Assembly: GCF_932276165.1 (NCBI RefSeq)
Contig: NC_064012.1
Span: forward strand, 3,231,501 to 3,295,500
From: Plutella xylostella
Taxonomy: Eukaryota; Arthropoda; Insecta; Lepidoptera; Plutellidae
DNA length: 64,000 bases
Direction of reading: 5' to 3'
Position 1 is the stretch's first letter. Each line of letters starts with the position of its first letter. The notes below the pieces were generated by a model. The model saw only the letters and a list, made by a program, of their open reading frames with translations, was not told where the DNA came from and did no database searches. Both the position numbers and the translations under genes were made by a program. Shown piece after piece: positions 24,091 to 34,616 of this stretch.

Positions 24091-25155
24091 ATATGTTACT
24101 GTAAAAGCCCGAACAACGGTAAATCCTAGGATTTACCAGTAAATCTTAGGATTTACCAACATGAGTTGGTAAATGTAAGGATTTGTGAAAATGGGTCATT
24201 TTTTTCGGGCTTTTACCATTAGAATTTGGTAAATGCTAGGTTTTACCACTGACACCTAGTAAAAGTTGGTTTTGGGAATAAAACAAAGATTAATTATTAC
24301 CTATTCATTTATTTCAATCAAAAACTTAAATTATTTTCTTTCAGAATTTATATTATTTTTTATGAACAGTCATTTTAAAACCTTTAAATCAACATAATTA
24401 TTTTAACAATGTGTAATAATCATATACTTTTTCATTATATATAATTATCCACCTCTAAATTATTTCCTAAATAGTTAAAATTAAAACTATTAAAATGTCT
24501 TCTCAAAAACATAACAGAATCGATATTATATTTTTTTTGTTAATTATTGGCGTTTATTAGTAGGTACAGAAATATCCCGACCCGTCCCCACTGCTGGGGC
24601 ACGGGTCTCCTTCCAATGAAGGAAGGGTTTCGATCTAGTCCACCACGCTGGCATAGTGCGGGTTGGTGGACCCCAACACAAGCAAGCTTGTGCTGAGCGA
24701 GTTGTCGGGTAAGTGGGCAACCCGACTGTCAGACGTTTTCAAGCCGCCTGAAGGCCTCTGACTAGGCTTAACGACTGCTGCCGAAACAGCAACCGGGACC
24801 CACGGCTTAACGTGCCGTCCGAAGCACGAAAGCATCCAGAAAAGAACCACTTGAAATCGGTCACCCATCCAATGGCTGACCATGCTGGTTGTTGCTAAAC
24901 CTCAGTGATCAGTTACGATCACTGAAGCCCGCTCGACTACGGACTCTTTGTTCGACTACGGAGGTTATAAGTTATAACCTGGCTTTTTCAACATTTACCG
25001 TGCCTTAATGTAAATCCTAAGATTTACCAAGTGAATAGTGGTAAAAGTGCGAATCGCAAAATCTTTCGGGCTTTTACCATTAAGAGTTGGTAAATCTTAG
25101 GTTTTACGCGTAAATCTTAGGATTTACCGTTGTTCGGGCTTTTACAGTAACATAT
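24091..25155. mobile_element. 1.07-kb inverted-repeat element with internal palindromes
   Basis: The terminal inverted repeats match 45 of 46 bases: 24091-24136 starts ATATGTTACTGTAAAAGCCC, and 25110-25155 is its mirror. ATAT at both ends could be a 4-bp target duplication or part of the repeat. Inside are about seven copies of the 20-bp palindrome GGTAAATCCTAGGATTTACC or close variants, and the word TTCGGGCTTTTACCATTA near each end (24209, 25067). There is no transposase frame. A 5S SINE (24583-24950) sits in the middle; without it the element is about 0.7 kb. The superfamily is not assigned. Confidence 0.8.
24583..24950 (-). mobile_element. 5S-rRNA-derived SINE, copy 3 (older)
   Basis: The minus strand reads as copies 1 and 2 do: the 5S-like head GAGGTTTAGCAACAACC, then CCATTGGATGGGTGACCG, and the end CCAGCAGTGGGGACG. 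The usual TGATGATGAT tail is missing, and more point differences are visible than between copies 1 and 2. The head word TCCGTAGTCGA is repeated once beyond the 5' end (near 24940-24965). It is inserted inside the 24091-25155 element, so it is younger than that element. Confidence 0.83.
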
Positions 25156-25233
25156 ATACTTACGTGTTGTTTCGAGATTCTGTGTTTACTTAGCAGGTTA
25201 CGGAAACGGACTTTTTTTTAAAATAAACTCTAA

Positions 25234-25343
25234 CCCCCTTATTCATAGAAAAGTTACAAGACGTTTTAACTAATAAACTGTTTTGTCCCTCTGCGACAAA
25301 GAACAATTTGTTATTTGACAGAGAGGGACAAAACAGTTTATTA
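25234..25343. mobile_element. MITE family B, truncated copy
   Basis: It begins after TAA (25231-25233) with CCCCCTTATTCATAGAAAAG and runs through the palindrome into ACAGTTTATTAG. The last ~40 bp of the right arm are lost. The complete copy at 25359 lies 15 bp away. Confidence 0.78.
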
Positions 25344-25358
25344 GTAGGTAGATACTAA

Positions 25359-25505
25359 CCCCCTTATTCATAGAGAAGTTACAAAACGTTTTAACTAATA
25401 AACTGTTTTGTCCCTCTCCAACAAAGAACAATTTGTTCTTTGACAGAGAGGGACAAAACAGTTTATTAGTTAAAACGTATTGTAACTTTTCTATGAATAA
25501 GGGGG
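25359..25505. mobile_element. MITE family B, complete copy (PIF/Harbinger-like)
   Basis: 147 bp, palindromic, from CCCCCTTATTCATAGAG to CTATGAATAAGGGGG. It is flanked by TAA on both sides (25356-25358 and 25506-25508). Its arms match the neighbouring truncated copy closely, so this pair arose by local insertion or duplication. Confidence 0.85.
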
Positions 25506-26654
25506 TAAGTATTATAAGGTAGGTTCTGAAATTTTTAACATAAAGGACAATAATTCTCCTGGCGTTGATTTAAAAAAAGGATTAATCAGGTTTTTTACAG
25601 AAGTTATGTTTTTTTTTCAATATTTTTTTTGCTGAAGTTAGCCTTGGTAGCGGCTTTAAGATCCTGGGTAAATGGAATGTAACGCTATGATTATGTTTCG
25701 TGTATGTATGAAATTGAGTAGGAAAGTTAAGTTATAATAAATAATACCTAAATAAATAAAAACTTAAAAGAAGCCTTATTCACAATTTAGTAGGTATCTC
25801 TCTTCTCTACCCACCTACTATCGTTTTACTTTTATTTAATATCACTTTTACCTCTAAACAATGACATGTGAGCCAATTTCTACTCTAACTCTATCGACAA
25901 TAAAATTAAATTGTCAATATTCCTCTGACCTCTGACACCGATACCGCCCATCTATGAGGCGTTTGTTAAAAAAAAAAAAAAGTTCTTTTTTGGAGAAATA
26001 GATGGCGTTGTTTGGGGTTGTACCAACTTTCAAACCCTCAGAACACACTCAGATCACAATATGTTATTCTGTGAGGCTAACGAAATGTGAAAGTGACGTA
26101 GGTAGGTAGAATTGTAGTATTATTTTCTCTATGATGTCGATGTCACTGTTGCTTCAGCGTTCAGTGCGATTGTGCGTACAGCCGTTCTTTTCAAGTTTTC
26201 TCAGTTTCCTTGTGTTTCTCCTGTATTAATTGAGTTGTAGTTGAGCTATCTGCTCCTCCTCCCTTGATACTGTAGAGTTAGTGCACTTGAGATAGTGACT
26301 CTTTTGAGATAGTGACTGCTATACTGTAATAATGCCTAAGGACTATGGATCATGGTCCCTAAATAAATAAATAAAAATAGAAAATCAGTTCTCGCACGCA
26401 GCACCCGTTCAAACGGCGCGCATAGAGAAAAGAACACTACGTGACGGCGCGGGTAGAACTATTCACAGAATACTTAGCACTATCCCAAGCCACATGCAGT
26501 CTGAGCCTCGGAAGGATGGCTCGCGCTACCACCCGACATTTAATCACAACTAGTGAGTTCTTATTCTGAGTTTAGTACTCTTTGCTCTCTATGTAATTTT
26601 TGACAGTTGGTAAACTGCGTTTTCACGCCATCTATCGGCTTACCCAAAAGCTCA

Positions 26655-26728
26655 ACTGACAGCTGTCAAGGAAAACGGCTCATTGACAACTCACCGGTGA
26701 CAGCTGTCAACAAAAACGACTCATTCTG
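26655..26728 (+). repeat. short tandem repeat with TGACAGCTGTCA palindromes
   Basis: The block TGACAGCTGTCAA followed by AAACGRCTCATT appears twice (26655-26690 and 26697-26728). Each copy contains the 12-bp palindrome TGACAGCTGTCA with an E-box CAGCTG at its centre. It could be a bHLH site cluster or a MITE remnant; nothing decides between them. Confidence 0.5.
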
Positions 26729-26737
26729 CCTCAGGTA

Positions 26738-26950
26738 CAGTGCCACAAACTTATCTGTTCCGGTGAGAGCGAACTAAATTGATCCATATCTCATTATTTA
26801 CTAATGAATTATATATTGATATAGATTAGATGGGTTTATTGAAACTACAAGAGCGAATTACCACTACTAGCAAACTTAAAATCTAATAGAATGAAGAAAT
26901 ATTACACATTTACGTGAGCTGTCACCGGAACAGATAAGTTTGTGGCACTG
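26738..26950. mobile_element. 213-bp mariner-like MITE, family M, copy 1
   Basis: The terminal inverted repeats begin CAGTGCCACAAACTTATCTG and extend for about 30-46 bp with few mismatches. TA flanks it on both sides (26736-26737 and 26951-26952), the target site of Tc1/mariner-type elements. Other copies: 49495-49707, 50207-50404 and 59388-62249 (interrupted). Confidence 0.88.
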
Positions 26951-27776
26951 TATTTAGCTATTAGCTCTTTACGCAACCTACTTTTTAAATATGGATGGCG
27001 ATCACTGACCTCTTTGCGTGGCTTGCACAAAGAGGATGAATATTTTTATTTTTTATAAACCTTCCCTTGTAATGAGGTAACATATTCTATCGACCGTGAA
27101 GGTCAAGAGCCAAGGTCAAGATGCGATGCGAGGTTCGAAATTCAAACGGCGCCAATGTTTTTTTTTCTGCAGCGGGTAGTGACGGAGGCAAAGGTTCTAG
27201 TTAAAAGGACACCTTTCTGCCATTTGTGGAATTCGGCGCAAAGGGGGGCGGGGCGGGTCGATAAAGGGGGCGTGGCCTATCAGATGCTGCGTGGCAGTCC
27301 TGCGCTACACTATTAAAGGCACGTATTAAACGCTTAAATTGATTGACATCGATGTGACAGCACCCGCTCGGCGTTTTTGTGTCTGCCTGCTCTTATGAAA
27401 TGTATCGTGGCTTTATACGCGTCTATTTATTTAGTAGACGTTTTAATTGTCGACTTCCCTGTATATATAGGCTTCTCACGGTTGGTTTTCGCTGATATTT
27501 ATTTGCCTTAGAGGCAGCGATGCGTTTGGTTGCCGCAAGTTTACTTGTGTGATAGTACCGCGCGGCTATAGTAGCGAAAGTTTACGTTATTGGGGACGTT
27601 TCAGTCGCATTACAAAAGTTTTGGCGTAGATGTGGGTAAATAAAGCGAAGTTCTTTAACTGATTTAACGTCCGCGAGTATTGGTTTAGACCATTATTGTT
27701 GGCTTAATGATGTTTTAGATAAATATGATAAATCCTATAGTAGGTTTATCCCTTACAATAACAATATTTTTTTAAA

Positions 27777-27848
27777 GCGGTCGTAGCTTATTCGCGTAAG
27801 AGCTTGCTTTTCATACCCGAACTGCGGGTTCAAATCCCGCTTCTGACA
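27777..27848 (+). ncRNA. tRNA-like sequence (pseudo-tRNA or SINE head)
   Basis: Box A-like TAGCTTATTCG and an exact box B GGTTCAAATCC inside a perfect T-arm (GCGGG / CCCGC with a 7-nt loop, 27824-27840). The acceptor arm does not pair (GCGGTCG against TTCTGAC) and no convincing anticodon arm is seen, so it is not a working tRNA gene. It is probably the head of a tRNA-derived SINE with an unrecognised body. Confidence 0.5.
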
Positions 27849-28262
27849 TGTAGGGACCAATGATGTATTCTTTGGGATTTTAGAACAATATAATACCTAC
27901 CATCGTTCTTAAGGTGAAAGGTTTGTTCACTGCATGACATGACTGTGTGAATGGGAACCCAACAACAATCCAACTCCAGGATGAAAAGTTTATGGTTAGA
28001 AATAGTCCAAGCTTAGGAATAGAGTTTATACCTTAGGACAAAGTTTCTTTGATAAAGTTTTCCATCCATTCAGGCGCAGGTACTCATACCCCTACAGAGA
28101 ATATAATAATATAATATAATAGAAGACTACATTTTATACCGGGTTACCGTGACAAGTCATAGTCCAAAGAGAACCGGGTTACTGAGATCATTAGGTACTG
28201 AGCAATTGACCAGCATACAGCATGCCTTTTTTGCTTAGATTTAGCCTCAATGTATCATAAAG

Positions 28263-28920
28263 TATATATGTCGCAGGCATCTGGTTTAATCTCCTGTTTG
28301 ATTGAACCGTTAGCCCGTTCATTGGATGACGCTATTCAGTTGTATGACTAGGCCGAACGTTGATTGTACAAGCGTCACAAAACGTCCAACTAGTTAGCGG
28401 ACTTAAAATCAGTCAGGTGGTGAATAAAACAAATATGGCGTCTAACAGCGAACAGCTGACTCAGATGAACAGCACTTGTATTATTATTTTTTGCAAATAA
28501 ATTAGCTTTAAAGTGCGTTATTTATGTTAAAATAGTGTGACAACATGGATTTACCTATTATTACACCGCCGGCGGATAGTTTCAAAGCAAAAAATGTGCT
28601 TAAACTGGATAAATATGAACAACAATATCAAGGTACGTTTATTGTTATTGTTTAGTTAATTTGTGCGATGAGAGCTTTGTAACATAGTCTTTTTGTTGAC
28701 TCTTGTCTGGTCATGTTCATCCTAACCAGACATTACAAAGTTGCTATACTATATCCCATTTAACGACTTCGCTGAATAACGTTCAGTCAAGACGTTGGAC
28801 GTTACAGTCAACCACTTGACGAGTTGTTCTTTAGTCATTCAACTGAGTAGCGTCATCCAATGAACGGGCTAGCGGTTCAATCAAACAGGAGATTAAACCA
28901 GATGCCTGCGACATATATAT
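28263..28920. mobile_element. 660-bp element with ~80-bp terminal inverted repeats
   Basis: The left end TATATATGTCGCAGGCATC mirrors the right end, and the match continues through TTTGATTGAACCG and TTCATTGGATGACGCTA(TT/CT)CAG with few mismatches. The flanks contain TATA on both sides, so a TA or 4-bp target duplication is possible. Between the arms lies sequence with a promoter-like look and a short exon-like reading frame at 28545-28632. There is no transposase. Confidence 0.75.
28545..28632 (+). CDS. exon-like short reading frame inside the 660-bp element
   Basis: ATG at 28545 opens a 29-codon frame beginning MDLPIITPPADSF and ending KYEQQYQ plus one base. It is followed at 28633 by GTACGT, a fair splice donor. 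Without splicing, the frame closes seven codons later. I do not recognise the peptide. It could be the preserved first exon of the parent transposon, a captured host exon, or chance. No downstream exon is visible before the right inverted repeat. Confidence 0.3.
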
Positions 28921-29224
28921 GTTCTTATAATAGGAATTAGAATGAGAAAAACGCTTTGTAATATAAACGGAAGTTATGTTTTTCTCTCTGGCGATGGTGG
29001 CTCTTGTAAGCCCTTAACTGAAGCTCAGATGAATTTCGCTACATTATAACAAAAAGCCAGAAAGACGACCAAAGACATTCGTTTCCATACTGGACTTATT
29101 GTGTCCAATTTAAAAACAAAAATCACGTAATGGCATTAAAACAGTTTCATTAAAAAATCTAAAAGGGCACTATAATGCCCCTACCCCAAAACAATGCACT
29201 TGAGTCACATGACATGTTTGTCAA

Positions 29225-29295
29225 AGACGCACCGGAAGTGAATCCCTGAGGTCACGTGACCGCGGCCATCTTGCCAAACTACCCACTTCCGGTCA
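29225..29295. promoter_or_regulatory. promoter-like cluster of binding words
   Basis: Within 70 bp: ACCGGAAGTG (ETS-like), GTCACGTGAC (palindromic E-box), GCCATCTTG (YY1/Pho-like), and CACTTCCGGT, the mirror of the first. It is GC-rich against the background. No gene start follows: the nearest ATG (29393) opens only three codons. It may be a regulatory element or a small inverted-repeat element that carries these sites. Confidence 0.3.
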
Positions 29296-31014
29296 GTAAG
29301 TAGGGTGCTTGGGTGATTGGCACCATTGAGGCGTATTTTCAAATGAGTGTTACATTTTTTTATTATTGTTGTGTTTGGTTATATTGGTAAAAATGGATAA
29401 GTGAGAAATATGCAAAAGTCAGACTCCTATTGAGGTTCATAATTTCAAAGGATATAGGTACATATACCTAATGCTAAGTTATCAACAAACTTGTATACTA
29501 CCTAATTACTCATAGAGACTTGTAAAACTTATCACAGTGCATCTTTACCTCAAAAGACACTTAAAACTACTTAGTTGTATATATACTTATACCAGGTAAG
29601 GAGATAACAAAACAAAAGAGGCTTCGATTCGAACACAAGTCGATCACAACAATTTAATTCATTCCCGTTTCCCTCAGCAAACCGGTTTGAACCACATTGA
29701 ACTGGATCAGGGCGGCTTAAACCTGAATCTTTTGACCGGATCGATCTCACCCAGACACATATGAAAAGGATGGATACTAAAAGGGAAAATCCGTAAACCT
29801 CGGGAAATTTTATCGGGAAAATGTGCGTGTAGTTTTTTTTTCTCTTTTCGGGGGGACTGTCACCCAGACCTGTCAACAGCCTATCAATAGAGGCTCTAAA
29901 GTGACAGATAGGGTGACTACGGTTGGCTCAAATCAATAAAAGGAGTTCATTGCCGTCTTAAAAAGTTTTGACGCCAATACAGTCTTTATTGACGGGCTGT
30001 CGTAAGTTTTAACAGTTATAAATACTTACAGGCAGTTGGAGGGAAACTTTTTGAATTGTTAGTGAGTAGATAAGTATATAGTATTATTTTTATAGCTTAG
30101 AAGTATTATAGCAATTCAGATTCTATGTCTATGTTGGAAAGGGACAAAGGTAAAAGATAGTACCAGAAGAGAGGCTATGACGATGAAGTGAGACGACAGA
30201 CGGTAGTTGCATTTTTAACAATTCTTAACGAGTGATGACCACGATGCGATTTGAACCTGCGGCCCTAACTTCGGAAGCTGGTTTACTATGGCATGGAGGG
30301 TTCAATGTATTCAAGTCAGCTGGTGTAGGTAAACAAGAAGAATGAGAACGTAAAAGAAAAGCTGATATGTAAGTTGCAGGAAGATGGAGTTAAAGAAAGT
30401 ATGAAGAATTATAGACATGTTATCTCTATGGTAGCAGATGTTGGTGAGACCAAACCGTAAAGTTGCCAACGTTAGTTTTATTACTTTTATGGATTAAACT
30501 AACGTGATGTTGACGAATTATTTATAACCTACTTTGCATAATTTCGTTTAATCTTTCATTAATAAATACCCATCTTATATTTAATCAAAGGTCAAATCCG
30601 TTACAGGCAAATCCTATTATCCTTTAAATTCAATCATATTATTAAATAAGTATACCTACCTACATAAAAAATAATAATATCGAATACAATTATTAAGTAT
30701 AATCTTTACAACAAAATCAAAATAAATATAATCTGAATACGTCATGTTTGAACTGTAAAAAAGACAAATAAAAGCGTGTACGGTCGGGGAGATTCGAACG
30801 CCTATGTGTATGGATTATTTATTTATGACCCATACATTTATTATGAACACTTGCGACCTTCGTCAATTATTTATGAGCCTTATTTTAGACGACGACATAT
30901 AGGGGGTGTTCCTTCTTTTTGGTATTCTAAAGTTTAGAATACTATTTTACTACGTGCAGACTGTTAATAACAATGTATTTAACCTAAAAGTTTAACCACA
31001 TAGTCTATAGGACG

Positions 31015-31165
31015 GGCTTTCAATTTACGAAAACGAAAAACGTTTACGTTTTATTCTCTCATCTGCATAAATTATCTGTTAAAGTTTTCATTATAGTTTC
31101 CGCTGGAGGCGCTCCTTTTTATGTGAGAAAAAGAAATTTTTTATTGGTAGTTTTCGAAAAAATAT
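31015..31165. repeat. dispersed element, family C, copy 2
   Basis: Shares TTTACGTTTTATTCTCTCATC, then ATTATAGTTTCCGCTGGAGG and TTTTCGAAAAA with copies at 18880 and 56262. Ends are mirrored. No coding capacity. Confidence 0.6.
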
Positions 31166-31823
31166 TATACTCATACTAAACGTACTGATGTACCTACTGT
31201 TTTTCCTCACGAAACATTATCCTCATCTTTATTTGTTTTTTCGAAGTCCCATACACAGTTCGATGTGCACTGTTCGATATATTATTATTGTATTAGAATA
31301 CTTAAATGAATAAAAAAGAATGCATACAATGACGGTAAGTTTCTATAGAATAAGTTATTTAGTTTGACTAGAAGATCGTGAGTTTTTATTTTTAGGGATC
31401 TTTGTCTTTTACACCTTGTATGTCCAGTAAATAAATCATACAACAGTATATAAAAAACATACAACAGTAAAACACTAAGAGTGTGTTTTATTGTTGTATG
31501 TTTTTTATTTTATATACAATAATATACTTATAATATTCTTCTTGTTGATTTCGAACGAAATGCAGAGAATCAATGAATCAAAAGTTTGGAAAAAGACGTT
31601 TATAAAAAGTAAATATTTTGTAAGTACGATAAAATTCTTTTCTTACTCTTACGGTGTAGTTTCTAATGACGTACCTAGTTATAAAATGTTATTTAAATCG
31701 CCTATAAGTACTTAATCAAAATTACAGACAATAGGAACAAGATGGAGTGCCGATAGATTTGTGACTTTATTCATTTGTACAATGATTGAATGTTGTCAAT
31801 AGGTTGAATTTAAGACGTATATA

Positions 31824-32021
31824 AGGCCCGGGTCTCCTATTTACTCCGTAGGTCGCGTCCAGCGTCACGCCGTAGGCCGCGTCACGATACTCACTACGTC
31901 TACGCGCCAACGTCGACGTGTGAGGGAGACCGCATCAGTACATTTCTATAGTGAGCATCGTGACGCGGCCTACGGCGTGACGCTGGACGCGACCCGCGGC
32001 GAAAATAGGAGACCCGGGCCT
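31824..32021. mobile_element. GC-rich fold-back MITE with TA target site
   Basis: 198 bp. The left end AGGCCCGGGTCTCCTATTT mirrors AAATAGGAGACCCGGGCCT (with one extra A), and the arms continue through GGTCGCGTCCAGCGTCACGC for about 75 bp in total. TA on both sides (31822-31823 and 32022-32023). The plus frame across it (31920-32105) is a shadow. Confidence 0.83.
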
Positions 32022-32202
32022 TACTCGGTAGACAGTAAACAAAATTCGGAGAGTATCTACCTATTTAGTTTAGTATTTGTATGTAACACTCAAACGCCTA
32101 TATAATATGAGTTATATCACATAGGTATAGTGGACATAATATATAGTAGAGAAAACTTAATCTTCTTCTGATATCTTACAAAGTCTATGAAAAATATATT
32201 AA

Positions 32203-32334
32203 GGTGGAATTTCACCAAACGCTAACCGTATTTAGTCGCACGTCAAACGTCTGGCAGTTAGTACAAAGAGTATTTAAAATTTGATTTAAATACAATTTTA
32301 AATAAGTACCTTTAGCGTTTGGTTAAAGTGACCC
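32203..32334. mobile_element. MITE, family E (Harbinger-like), copy 1
   Basis: 132 bp from GGTGGAATTTCACCAAACGC to GCGTTTGGTTAAAGTGACCC, with TAA on both sides (32200-32202 and 32335-32337). Related to 48019-48134 in the opposite orientation. Confidence 0.8.
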
Positions 32335-32689
32335 TAAGTATCAGAGTACTAAAGTATGTGGTATGGTATTTATAAGTTTTTGTTGATATATTACTTAGGT
32401 ACGCATAATCACCGCATAATTTAATTATCCAAGTACTTATCTGACAATGAACTAGAGAAAGCGGTCGCTTCAAAAAACATCCACATATCATTTTTTTATT
32501 ACAATCACTGTGGCAGACCTCTTAAACACTCTGCTTTTTGTCACTTTTATGATAATAATATTTTTTTGGAAAATTGTTGAGTACCCCTGCTTGCGTGTCC
32601 GAAACCGGAAATGGTTGCTCACCCCTGTCCCTAAAGCGAGCGCAGGACGCACTCGGCACCACGTGTTGGTAATTACTACACAATCATAT

Positions 32690-32816
32690 TTCAAGTACCT
32701 CCAACCAAAGGTTGCCTGGAAGAGATCGCTTTTTGCGATAAGCCCGTCTATTGAGTTAAATTCACTGTATAAATAATTGTTAGTCAATAAAGTAGTATTC
32801 TATTCTATTCTAACCC
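32690..32816 (+). mobile_element. 3' end of a LINE or SINE with (TTCTA)n tail
   Basis: Contains GGTTGCCTGGAAGAGATCGC, a small GCGATAAG hairpin region, CAATAAAG and a (TTCTA)n tail at 32792-32812. The same 3' end, in worse condition and with a TATC-type tail, is at 52310-52442 on the minus strand. From memory this 3' end is common in Lepidoptera. The sequence upstream to about 32575 may belong to the same copy; the two frames across it are not genes. Confidence 0.6.
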
Positions 32817-33159
32817 AGCTCGCCAAGGATTTCGTACAAATGTAAACACTCAGGAGAAATGAAAAAAAATCACTCACAAATTGCTGACATCAAATGACCC
32901 CAAGTATGTAAAAAAAACTAAAATTTTATTAATATATTTACGTTTTAGTTGTTAATATTCTGATGCACTATCAATTTACTTCTTTCTAGTCTTTTCCGTT
33001 TAGGAGTAATTTGGTGCTATTATCATTATAACTGGAAATACTTCATTGCTTGTGAGTATATAAAGTAAAGTGCACAATTTCCTATTACTCTCACTATTAC
33101 CTATTAGAAACCTAATAATAACTGATAATAAACATACATACCGTCGAATCTGAAGGCAC

Positions 33160-33499
33160 AAAGGACATTGGGAATTTGGTATGGCAATTAACCCCGCTTT
33201 CTGAAAAGACGCGAACATTAAACCAAAATACTTTTAAATCATAGTGTTACCAACTAGATTTAATATTCTGTAGTTATTTTAATTCAAAGCAATGGGAAAA
33301 GATACAATCATATTTTATGGTGACTTTTTCGTAGTAGGTAAACTACGTAATACATTTTCCTAATTATTTACGATTTCCGATTGTTATGAATTAAAATAAC
33401 TACAGATTATTAAATCTGGTTGGTAACACTATGATTTAAAATTTTGGTTTATGTTCGCGACTTTTCAATAAAGCGGGGCATAAACGCGCGATGTCCTTT
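33160..33499. mobile_element. MITE with long inverted repeats, family F
   Basis: About 340 bp. The left arm runs AAAGGACAT...CCCCGCTTT...CGCGAACAT...CATAGTGTTACCAAC...GTAGTTATTTTAATTC, and the right arm is its mirror (33384-33499). Arm identity is high over about 95 bp, with small indels. There is no coding capacity. Confidence 0.78.
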
Positions 33500-34616
33500 A
33501 AATATTAGAACTGTCAAACTATAATTTTTGCCAGTAATAAATAAAATTTACGTAAAAACACTCATCGAGTCGAATTTTAAACAAAAAATTTGAGGTTTTT
33601 TAGTGCCAATGCTAAGTTATTCAAAAAATTCCTATAATTTGCCGTCGTCTGAACTAATAAACTTAATAAAGTGGAAAATACTGTGAGCTATATCCAGGTC
33701 AAATAGTCTATGACAGGGTGTCAATTAGCTGGAGTCTAGACTCTAGACTCTAGACCAATATTAGTGGCTAAAAGAAAGAAAAAAACACATAATCACGGGT
33801 TTTCTTGATCTAAAGAATCCCAGCTAAGTCTGCCATCGATCTTTTTTTTCTGCCATCAATCTTGCCTAGTGTTGCCATTTTAGAATCTTTGTTGGTCACC
33901 TGGCTTATTTTACTAATAAGGAGTTTTTTTTTATAACGAATATCAAAGAAGAACATAATTTTAAGAATGACCGCCTCAGTCACCCCCTTTTGGCTATCAC
34001 ATTTTTAGCAATAGGTGACAGATTTAAACTCAACAAAACCCACGATTACAAAATGATTTAACATTAGACTCGTGTTTTCCGTCGGGGGTTAAAAACGAAT
34101 GTACCTATTTCGTTTTAATAGGTACATAATTTTATCAATAAATAAGTGTCATGCTCTACTACTGAATACTTTATCAAAGAAACCGTTAATAAATATTGCA
34201 TGCGATCATAACGCCGGTTGAGGTATTACAGTAATAAACTCATTCTAAGTATGCACATAAGTATTGGTAATAAGTGATAGGTATTGCAACATTCTAATAC
34301 CCACTTACAGGTAATATTACAAAGAAATGCCAGTCTAAAAGGGAAATGCTTCCGTCAATTTCCTTTTTACTGCTTATTGAATGTTCATAATTTATTCAGA
34401 TGCACAAAGTCAATCGTCTTTTTTCCTACTTTCGTTTAAAAAGCACACTTACTTCACCGGTTTTATTTTGTATTTTTTTAGAATTACTTAATTCCTTTTA
34501 TACATTCGAAACTATGACCTATTTAGTATCTATTCTATTCTATTCTATTCTCATAGGGGGTGAAGTTCCTGTACGTGGCTCTCTCGAGTGGAACCTTTGT
34601 ACATATCCCCTTGATT

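Noticed and set aside
27777..27848. Possible functional tRNA gene
   Set aside because: The T-arm is perfect but the acceptor stem does not pair and no anticodon arm forms. Kept only as a tRNA-like remnant.
30230..30290. tRNA-like B-box (GGTTCAAATCG) on the minus strand
   Set aside because: No matching T-stem or box A at the right distance. Too weak to annotate.
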